Source: Auanema rhodensis (lineage: Eukaryota > Nematoda > Chromadorea > Rhabditida > Rhabditidae). Taken from it: a stretch of DNA of 64,000 nt. Positions 8,790 through 16,900 of the stretch are shown one piece after another (within the stretch, counting starts at the first letter, position 1; every line of letters begins with the position of its first letter). Made by a program: the position numbers and the translations under genes. The notes beneath the pieces were generated by a model that was given only the letters and a program-made list of their open reading frames with translations, searched no databases and was not told the origin of the DNA. The stretch covers positions 17,484,001 through 17,548,000 of the forward strand of contig OZ059897.1 of the NCBI GenBank assembly GCA_964057225.1. Reading direction: 5' to 3'.

Positions 8790-9356
8790 CTATAATACAC
8801 ACTTTTTATAATGGTTATACGCTTTTAGTTTAAATATAAATAATTTTTGTTTATAACTTTTTATAAATTTACTTTTCTTTAAATTATTTTTATTAATGTT
8901 TAAAAATAAATGGCATTTGATTTTTAAATATAAAGTTTTTTTTTTTCAACTTTGAAAAAACTTTTATAAACATTTGTTAATGTTAAAAAATAAATGAAAA
9001 GGTCAAGATTGTGTTTTATTATTTTACTAGTTCAAAATGTTTGAAATATTTATAATTTGTAAGAATTCAAAATTGGTTGAAAGAAAGATAGATGAGGAAA
9101 GATAGATAGATAGTGAGATGAAATGTAAAGATTTTAAAATGAATGCTGTTCAAAAGAATGAATATGTAAATTTCAAAATACTTGCAATTTGCTTGATAAA
9201 AGATATAGATTGAGATGAAATGTAAAGATGAGAGAGAGAGCAATTGAAAAAGAGAAATAAATTTCAAAATGTTTTCAAAATATGCAACTGGAGCAAGAGA
9301 AAATTTCATGTTTCAAAAGATATATTATGAAATGATATGTAAATAAAAGATCGCAC
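8790..9356 (-). other. Putative 567-nt intron of the polymerase gene, AT-rich, no coding sequence seen
   Basis: If the four small upstream exons belong to the polymerase, this is their link to the main exon: donor GTGCGA after a phase-0 exon end at 9357, acceptor TATAG before 8789, also phase 0. It is more than ten times longer than the other introns. It holds poly-T/A tracts around 8930-8950, a GATA microsatellite near 9086-9112, a GA-rich stretch near 9229-9240 and a direct duplication (TGAGATGAAATGTAAAGAT at 9114 and 9211). The 80-codon minus-strand ORF here is low in complexity and not credible as a gene. Confidence 0.5.
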
Positions 9357-9770
9357 CTCTATTTTACAGACATCGTTGAATGCCGCTCCATATCCGACTT
9401 GTCCTCCACTGGTTGATGGGGTAGCAGGATCCCATTCGCTTAAAAAGAAAAAAAACTAAATGTTATAATTTTAATATCGCTTACTCATCACTGTCATCCA
9501 AGGTTATTACTTCAATAACCCTTGATGATGAGGGCCCACTGTTAAAAGTGGGTGATGTGGGCTCACAGAGCTCGATCCCACCAGCCTCGGTAAACTTTAT
9601 ACGTTTACTAAAAAACAAAATATATATAAAGATTCAAAATATTGTTAAATTACCTGAGCTGATTGATTTCTTCATAATCAAATCCTAGCTCTTCACATAA
9701 ACGTTTATAACTAAAAAAAGAAAAAGTTTACAAACAAATAATCAAAAAGACACAACCTATTAGCAGCCAT
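9357..9770 (-). CDS. Four small 5' exons, probably the polymerase N-terminus
   Basis: Minus-strand exons 9770-9757 (14 nt, starting ATG in the context ACAATGG), 9710-9654, 9607-9485 and 9438-9357 are separated by three introns of exactly 46 nt with GT donors and T-rich AG acceptors. Together they give 276 nt, exactly 92 codons, ending in phase 0, which fits the phase-0 acceptor at 8789. The main polymerase exon has no ATG in its first 33 codons, so an upstream start is needed. The encoded segment is acidic and Ser/Pro-rich in the middle (EVITLDDSDE) and ends in a Gly/Tyr-containing stretch. Alternative: a separate ~107-residue protein reading through to the TGA at 9306-9308. The 14-nt first exon is the weakest part. 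Confidence 0.55.
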
Positions 9771-10170
9771 TGTACCTTGATATAATGAATACATCAGTCT
9801 ACACATTGCTGTTGGCATTGTAATTTGTTATGTAACATGGATTTGGGTACAGCTGTCAAAACTAGCAGTTGCGATAAACTTTAAAATAAATAAGCTTATT
9901 GAATACATCTGTTTTTATTGTCCCCGTCGGATTAATTTTTGTTATTAGTTCTTATTAAATTAACTTTATGCGTTTCATTGAGGTCAGCGCAACTGTTTGT
10001 TAATCTTATTGTATTTACCTTCATTGTGTGCTCTATAGAGTTATTGTATTGTTATATTAGTAAAATAAAGTTTAAAACTAATCTTTTATTATAATTTGAA
10101 ACCTTTACTTGTTAGAATAAATATAATTAATAACAATTTGTAATTTCAAAAATTAATAATTTAATGTCAT
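9771..10170. other. Polymerase upstream region and probable element terminus; no gene
   Basis: About 400 bp of AT-rich DNA with no credible ORF. It must include the polymerase promoter and probably part of the right terminal inverted repeat of the element, but no terminus can be fixed without the left copy. Small landmarks are TGTTATGTAACA at 9827-9838 (inverted repeat) and the 10-bp palindrome CTCTATAGAG at 10031-10040. Confidence 0.4.
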
Positions 10171-10321
10171 TCTTATCGAATTAACCTTCGATATGTGTTC
10201 CATTGAATTTTGGTATTTCATATCGTTCTTATCGAATTAACTTTCGATATGTGTTCCATTAAATTTTGGTATTTCATATCGTTCTTATCGAATTAACTTT
10301 CGATATGTGTTCCATTGAATT
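10171..10321. repeat. 56-bp tandem repeat, 2.7 copies, each with a hairpin
   Basis: Units start at 10171, 10227 and 10283 with a spacing of exactly 56 bp and few differences; the third is cut short at about 10321. Each contains the perfect inverted repeat TATCGAA / TTCGATA around a 6-nt loop. Sub-terminal tandem repeats are common in long terminal repeats of Polintons, so this may belong to the element's terminus; that is inference. Confidence 0.85.
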
Positions 10322-10391
10322 ACCCATAACAAGTACGGTGAACAAAATTATCTACATGCAAAAATTTTATTGATCTTTAAAAATACAAATC

Positions 10392-10960
10392 AAGTAAACA
10401 AACATTATTAATAAATATAATAAAGAAATAAAGAAATAAATAAAATTTAAAAACAAATTTATATATTTAAAATTTAAATATTATTTATATATAAAATTTA
10501 AAGTTTAAATATAATTTATATATATAAAATTTAAATATAATTTAAATATTTAAAGTTTAAATAAAATTTATATATATATATATAAAATTTAAATATAATT
10601 TAAATATTTAAAATTAAGATTTTTATTTTTACTTAATATATTTAAAAATAATTGAAAATATATACATACATTTGAAAAAGCATATTTAAATAAAATTAAC
10701 AAAATAAGTAAACAAACATTATTAATAAATATAATAAATAAATAAATAAAATGTATAAACAAATTTACATATTTAAATATAATTTATATATATAAAATTT
10801 AAATATAATTTAAATATATAAAGTTTAAATATAATTTATATATATATAAAATTTAAATATAATTTAAATATTTAAAATTAAGATTTTTATTTTTACTTAA
10901 TATATTTAAAAATAATTAAAAATATATACATACATTTGAAAAAACAAATTTAAAATTTGA
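10392..10960. repeat. Two direct copies of a ~250-300 bp AT-rich block
   Basis: The sequence beginning AAGTAAACAAACATTATTAA recurs at 10392 and 10706 (offset 314). Both copies run through alternating ATTTAAA/TATATA blocks into the same ending (AATTAAGA, then TACATACATTTGAAAAA). The second copy is shorter by internal loss of AT units. Within each copy a TTTAAATATAATTTA-like motif is iterated. No coding potential. The 70 bp before it (10322-10391) is unremarkable. Confidence 0.8.
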
Positions 10961-10967
10961 TTTAAAA

Positions 10968-10995
10968 AAAAATCATGCTTTAAATCATGATTTTT
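10968..10995. repeat. 10-bp inverted repeat in AT-rich flank
   Basis: AAAAATCATG (10968-10977) and CATGATTTTT (10986-10995) are perfect inverted arms with an 8-nt loop. CATGAT recurs just downstream (11013-11018). Function unknown. Confidence 0.5.
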
Positions 10996-11030
10996 AAATT
11001 TAAAAAAGGAAAATCCATGAACCATGATCC

Positions 11031-11149
11031 CAAAATATGATTTTAACAGCTGACGCTCAAAAATATGTTTTTGACAGCTGACGCGCCCCAAAAGTATGTT
11101 TTTAGCAGCTGACGCCCCCAAAAGTATGTTTTTGACAGCTGTTTGGGGG
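11031..11149. repeat. Four ~30-bp tandem units carrying CAGCTG
   Basis: Units begin at about 11031, 11058, 11089 and 11119. Each has the form CAAAA-x-TATG, a T-run, then CAGCTG, and the first three end in ACGC with a variable C-run. CAGCTG is a palindromic E-box core. These GC-rich ends stand out in otherwise very AT-rich DNA directly before the satellite. Confidence 0.8.
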
Positions 11150-11152
11150 CGT
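11112..11152. repeat. 11-bp inverted repeat close to the satellite boundary
   Basis: ACGCCCCCAAA (11112-11122) and TTTGGGGGCGT (11142-11152) are perfect arms separated by 19 bp that include one CAGCTG unit. The structure ends 29 bp before the first satellite base. Confidence 0.75.
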
Positions 11153-11336
11153 GGTTAGTAAATTTTGCACGGCTCTCTACTAACATTGCTTCCAAAAACA
11201 TTTTGACAAAAATTTTTTCGAAAAATTTCAAGATAATTTAGCAAAAAGTAGATGTTTTTAGATTCCTTTTTTCAAGGCAAAGACGATGGACAATGTTATT
11301 CAACGAAAAAATTAATTCTTCAGGGTGAAAATCGAG

Positions 11337-11358
11337 GATATAAGTGTGAACTTATATC
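11337..11358. repeat. Satellite hairpin 1 (representative): 9-bp stem, GTGA loop
   Basis: GATATAAGT and ACTTATATC are perfect inverted arms around GTGA. As plus-strand RNA the loop would be a GNRA-type tetraloop. Present in nearly every monomer at the same phase; a few copies carry arm substitutions (near 12745, 37325, 38018, 41876, 42579, 53105). Confidence 0.8.
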
Positions 11359-11375
11359 AGTTGATATCTCGGTGC

Positions 11376-11426
11376 ATTTTTAAGCTAGCGCAAATCTGAT
11401 AACACAGATCGACGCAGCTTAAAAAT
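11376..11426. repeat. Satellite hairpin 2 (representative): extended 51-nt stem-loop
   Basis: Outer arms ATTTTTAAGCT (11376-11386) and AGCTTAAAAAT (11416-11426) pair over 11 bp. Inside are GCG/CGC (3 bp after a bulged A), a 3x3 internal loop, then ATCTG/CAGAT around a 6-nt loop. This gives 19 pairs in 51 nt. It recurs every 351 bp. Confidence 0.8.
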
Positions 11427-11509
11427 CCGCATCGAATGCACTATACTACATTGAGAAACGCTTGATACAAAAATTAGTTCTGATCGTTTGAAAAATGATG
11501 CATTAGTGT

Positions 11510-11537
11510 ATGTTGAGTTTCCATGTACACTCAACAT
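11510..11537. repeat. Satellite hairpin 3 (representative): 9-bp stem, 10-nt loop
   Basis: ATGTTGAGT (11510-11518) and ACTCAACAT (11529-11537) are perfect inverted arms around TTCCATGTAC. I saw no arm variants in the monomers I compared, making it the most constant of the three hairpins. Confidence 0.8.
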
Positions 11538-13919
11538 TGCTTCCAAAAACATTTTGACAAAAATTTTTTCGAAAAATTTCAAAATAATTTAGCAAAAAGT
11601 AGATGTTTTTAGATTCCTTTTTTCAAGGCAAAGACGATGGACAATGTTATTCAACGAAAAAATTTATTCTTCAGGGTGAAAATCGAGGATATAAGTGTGA
11701 ACTTATATCAGTTGATATCTCGGTGCATTTTTAAGCTAGCGCAAATCTGATAACACAGATCGACGCAGCTTAAAAATCCGCATCGAATGCACTATACTAC
11801 ATTGAGAAACGCTTAATACAAAAATTAGTTATGATCGTTTGAAAAATGATGCATTAGTGTATGTTGAGTTTCCATGTACACTCAACATTGCTTCCAAAAA
11901 CATTTTGACAAAAATTTTTTCGAAAAATTTCAAAATAATTTAGCAAAAAGTAGATGTTTTTAGATTCCTTTTTTCAAGGCAAAGACGATGGACAATGTTA
12001 TTCAACGAAAAAAACAATTCTTCAGGGTGAAAATCGAGGATATAAGTGTGAACTTATATCAGTTGATATATCGGTGCATTTTTAAGCTAGCGCAAATCTG
12101 ATAACACAGATCGACGCAGCTTAAAAATCCGCATCGAATGCACTATACTACATTGAGAAACGCTTGATACAAAAATTAGTTCTGATCGTTTGAAAAATGA
12201 TGCATTAGTGTATGTTGAGTTTCCATGTACACTCAACATTGCTTCCAAAAACATTTTGACAAAAATTTTTTCGAAAAATTTCAAGATAATTTAGCAAAAA
12301 GTAGATGTTTTTAGATTCCTTTTTTCAAGGCAAAGACGATGGACAATGTTATTCAACGAAAAAATTAATTCTTCAGGGTGAAAATCGAGGATATAAGTGT
12401 GAACTTATATCAGTTGATATCTCGGTGCATTTTTAAGCTAGCGCAAATCTGATAACACAGATCGACGTAGCTTAAAAATCCGCATCGAATGCACTATACT
12501 ACATTGAGAAACGCTTAATACAAAAATTAGTTATGATCGTTTGAAAAATGATGCATTAGTGTATGTTGAGTTTCCATGTACACTCAACATTGCTTCCAAA
12601 AACATTTTGACAAAAATTTTTTCGAAAAATTTCAAAATAATTTAGCAAAAAGTAGATGTTTTTAGATTCCTTTTTTCAAGGCAAAGACGATGGACAATGT
12701 TATTCAACGAAAAAAACAATTCTTCAGGGTGAAAATCGAGGATTAAAGTGTGAACTTATATCAGTTGATATATCGGTGCATTTTTAAGCTAGCGCAAATC
12801 TGATAACACAGATCGACGCAGCTTAAAAATCCGCATCGAATGCACTATACTACATTGAGAAACGCTTGATACAAAAATTAGTTCTGATCGTTTGAAAAAT
12901 GATGCATTAGTGTATGTTGAGTTTCCATGTACACTCAACATTGCTTCCAAAAACATTTTGACAAAAATTTTTTCGAAAAATTTCAAGATAATTTAGCAAA
13001 AAGTAGATGTTTTTAGATTCCTTTTTTCAAGGCAAAGACGATGGACAATGTTATTCAACGAAAAAATTAATTCTTCAGGGTGAAAATCGAGGATATAAGT
13101 GTGAACTTATATCAGTTGATATCTCGGTGCATTTTTAAGCTAGCGCAAATCTGATAACACAGATCGACGTAGCTTAAAAATCCGCATCGAATGCACTATA
13201 CTACATTGAGAAACGCTTAATACAAAAATTAGTTATGATCGTTTGAAAAATGATGCATTAGTGTATGTTGAGTTTCCATGTACACTCAACATTGCTTCCA
13301 AAAACATTTTGACAAAAATTTTTTCGAAAAATTTCAAAATAATTTAGCAAAAAGTAGATGTTTTTAGATTCCTTTTTTCAAGGCAAAGACGATGGACAAT
13401 GTTATTCAACGAAAAAATTTATTCTTCAGGGTGAAAATCGAGGATATAAGTGTGAACTTATATCAGTTGATATATCGGTGCATTTTTAAGCTAGCGCAAA
13501 TCTGATAACACAGATCGACGCAGCTTAAAAATCCGCATCGAATGCACTATACTACATTGAGAAACGCTTGATACAAAAATTAGTTCTGATCGTTTGAAAA
13601 ATGATGCATTAGTGTATGTTGAGTTTCCATGTACACTCAACATTGCTTCCAAAAACATTTTGACAAAAATTTTTTCGAAAAATTTCAAAATAATTTAGCA
13701 AAAAGTAGATGTTTTTAGATTCCTTTTTTCAAGGCAAAGACGATGGACAATGTTATTCAACGAAAAAATTTATTCTTCAGGGTGAAAATCGAGGATATAA
13801 GTGTGAACTTATATCAGTTGATATATCGGTGCATTTTTAAGCTAGCGCAAATCTGATAACACAGATCGACGCAGCTTAAAAATCCGCATCGAATGCACTA
13901 TACTACATTGAGAAACGCT

Positions 13920-16900
13920 TAATACAAAAATTAGTTATGATCGTTTGAAAAATGATGCATTAGTGTATGTTGAGTTTCCATGTACACTCAACATTGCTTC
14001 CAAAAACATTTTGACAAAACTTTTTTCGAAAAATTTCAAGATAATTTAGCAAAAAGTAGATGTTTTTAGATTCCTTTTTTCAAGGCAAAGACGATGGACA
14101 ATGTTATTCAACGAAAAAAACAATTCTTCAGGGTGAAAATCGAGGATATAAGTGTGAACTTATATCAGTTGATATATCGGTGCATTTTTAAGCTAGCGCA
14201 AATCTGATAACACAGATCGACGCAGCTTAAAAATCTGCATCGAATGCACTATACTACATTGAGAAACGCTTAATACAAAAATTAGTTATGATCGTTTGAA
14301 AAATGATTCATTAGTGTATGTTGAGTTTCCATGTACACTCAACATTGCTTCCAAAAACATTTTGACAAAACTTTTTTCGAAAAATTTCAAGATAATTTAG
14401 CAAAAAGTAGATGTTTTTAGATTCCTTTTTTCAAGGCAAAGACGATGGACAATGTTATTCAACGAAAAAATTAATTCTCCAGGGTGAAAATCGAGGATAT
14501 AAGTGTGAACTTATATCAGTTGATATCTCGGTGCATTTTTAAGCTAGCGCAAATCTGATAACACAGATCGACGCAGCTTAAAAATCCGCATCGAATGCAC
14601 TATACTACATTGAGAAACGCTTAATACAAAAATTAGTTATGATCGTTTGAAAAATGATGCATTAGTGTATGTTGAGTTTCCATGTACACTCAACATTGCT
14701 TCCAAAAACATTTTGACAAAAATTTTTTCGAAAAATTTCAAGATAATTTAGCAAAAAGTAGATGTTTTTAGATTCCTTTTTTCAAGGCAAAGACGATGGA
14801 CAATGTTATTCAACGAAAAAATTAATTCTTCAGGGTGAAAATCGAGGATATAAGTGTGAACTTATATCAGTTGATATCTCGGTGCATTTTTAAGCTAGCG
14901 CAAATCTGATAACACAGATCGACGCAGCTTAAAAATCCGCATCGAATGCACTATACTACATTGAGAAACGCTTAATACAAAAATTAGTTATAATCGTTTG
15001 AAAAATGATGCATTAGTGTATGTTGAGTTTCCATGTACACTCAACATTGCTTCCAAAAACATTTTGACAAAAATTTTTTCGAAAAATTTCAAGATAATTT
15101 AGCGAAAAGTAGATGTTTTTAGATTCCTTTTTTCAAGGCAAAGACGATGGACAATGTTATTCAACGAAAAAATTTATTCTTCAGGGTGAAAATCGAGGAT
15201 ATAAGTGTGAACTTATATCAGTTGATATCTCGGTGCATTTTTAAGCTAGCGCAAATCTGATAACACAGATCGACGCAGCTTAAAAATCCGCATCGAATGC
15301 ACTATACTACATTGAGAAACGCTTAGTACAAAAATTAGTTATGATCGTTTGAAAAATGATGCATTAGTGTATGTTGAGTTTCCATGTACACTCAACATTG
15401 CTTCCAAAAACATTTTGACAAAAATTTTTTCGAAAAATTTCAAGATAATTTAGCAAAAAGTAGATGTTTTTAGATTCCTTTTTTCAAGGCAAAGACGATG
15501 GACAATGTTATTCAACGAAAAAATTAATTCTTCAGGGTGAAAATCGAGGATATAAGTGTGAACTTATATCAGTTGATATCTCGGTGCATTTTTAAGCTAG
15601 CGCAAGTCTGATAACACAGATCGACGCAGCTTAAAAATCCGCATCGAATGCACTATACTACATTGAGAAACGCTTAATACAAAAATTAGTTATGATCGTT
15701 TGAAAAATGATGCATTAGTGTATGTTGAGTTTCCATGTACACTCAACATTGCTTCCAAAAACATTTTGACAAAAATTTTTTCGAAAAATTTCAAGATAAT
15801 TTAGCAAAAAGTAGATGTTTTTAGATTCCTTTTTTCAAGGCAAAGACGATGGACAATGTTATTCAACGAAAAAATTAATTCTTCAGGGTGAAAATCGAGG
15901 ATATAAGTGTGAACTTATATCAGTTGATATCTCGGTGCATTTTTAAGCTAGCGCAAGTCTGATAACACAGATCGACGCAGCTTAAAAATCCGCATCGAAT
16001 GCACTATACTACATTGAGAAACGCTTAATACAAAAATTAGTTATGATCGTTTGAAAAATGATGCATTAGTGTATGTTGAGTTTCCATGTACACTCAACAT
16101 TGCTTCCAAAAACATTTTGACAAAACTTTTTTCGAAAAATTTCAAGATAATTTAGCAAAAAGTAGATGTTTTTAGATTCCTTTTTTCAAGGCAAAGACGA
16201 TGGACAATGTTATTCAACGAAAAAATTAATTCTTCAGGGTGAAAATCGAGGATATAAGTGTGAACTTATATCAGTTGATATCTCGGTGCATTTTTAAGCT
16301 AGCGCAAGTCTGATAACACAGATCGACGCAGCTTAAAAATCCGCATCGAATGCACTATACTACATTGAGAAACGCTTGATACAAAAATTAGTTATGATCG
16401 TTTGAAAAATGATGCATTAGTGTATGTTGAGTTTCCATGTACACTCAACATTGCTTCCAAAAACATTTTGACAAAACTTTTTTCGAAAAATTTCAAGATA
16501 ATTTAGCAAAAAGTAGATGTTTTTAGATTCCTTTTTTCAAGGCAAAGACGATGGACAATGTTATTCAACGAAAAAAACAATTCTTCAGGGTGAAAATCGA
16601 GGATATAAGTGTGAACTTATATCAGTTGATATATCGGTGCATTTTTAAGCTAGCGCAAATCTGATAACACAGATCGACGCAGCTTAAAAATCTGCATCGA
16701 ATGCACTATACTACATTGAGAAACGCTTAATACAAAAATTAGTTATGATCGTTTGAAAAATGATTCATTAGTGTATGTTGAGTTTCCATGTACACTCAAC
16801 ATTGCTTCCAAAAACATTTTGACAAAACTTTTTTCGAAAAATTTCAAGATAATTTAGCAAAAAGTAGATGTTTTTAGATTCCTTTTTTCAAGGCAAAGAC

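Larger units (their letters stand above)
1..10162. mobile_element. Polinton/Maverick (adintovirus-like) element, left end outside window
   Basis: Identified by gene content: protein-primed family B DNA polymerase, double jelly-roll major capsid protein, penton-like protein, adenain-type cysteine protease, FtsK/HerA-type packaging ATPase and a pVI/pX-like basic protein, all intact within 10 kb. This set is diagnostic of Polintons/Mavericks. The retroviral-type integrase expected near one end is absent and must lie to the left. Genes alternate strand in short blocks. The right boundary is set approximately, between the polymerase start (9770) and the tandem repeats from 10171. Terminal inverted repeats and the target-site duplication cannot be located because only one end is present. 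Confidence 0.9.
11182..13920. repeat. Satellite sub-block with dimeric (702-bp) higher-order structure
   Basis: Variant pairs alternate: the GATAC/GTTCTG form recurs in the monomers whose minus-strand frame starts at 11385, 12087, 12789 and 13491 (702-bp steps). AAACAATT recurs at about 12012 and 12714, ATTAATT at 12363 and 13065, and GTAGC at 12467 and 13169. Confidence 0.75.

Noticed and set aside
9067-9309. 80-codon minus-strand ORF rich in Phe, Ile, Ser and Leu
   Set aside because: It is a translation of AT-rich low-complexity DNA inside the putative long intron.
10392-10960. Replication origin or matrix-attachment element in the AT-rich duplicated block
   Set aside because: AT-richness and repetition alone give no specific support.
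11300-11320. CENP-B box
   Set aside because: On the minus strand TTTCGTTG matches the first half of the box, but the essential CGGG half is absent.
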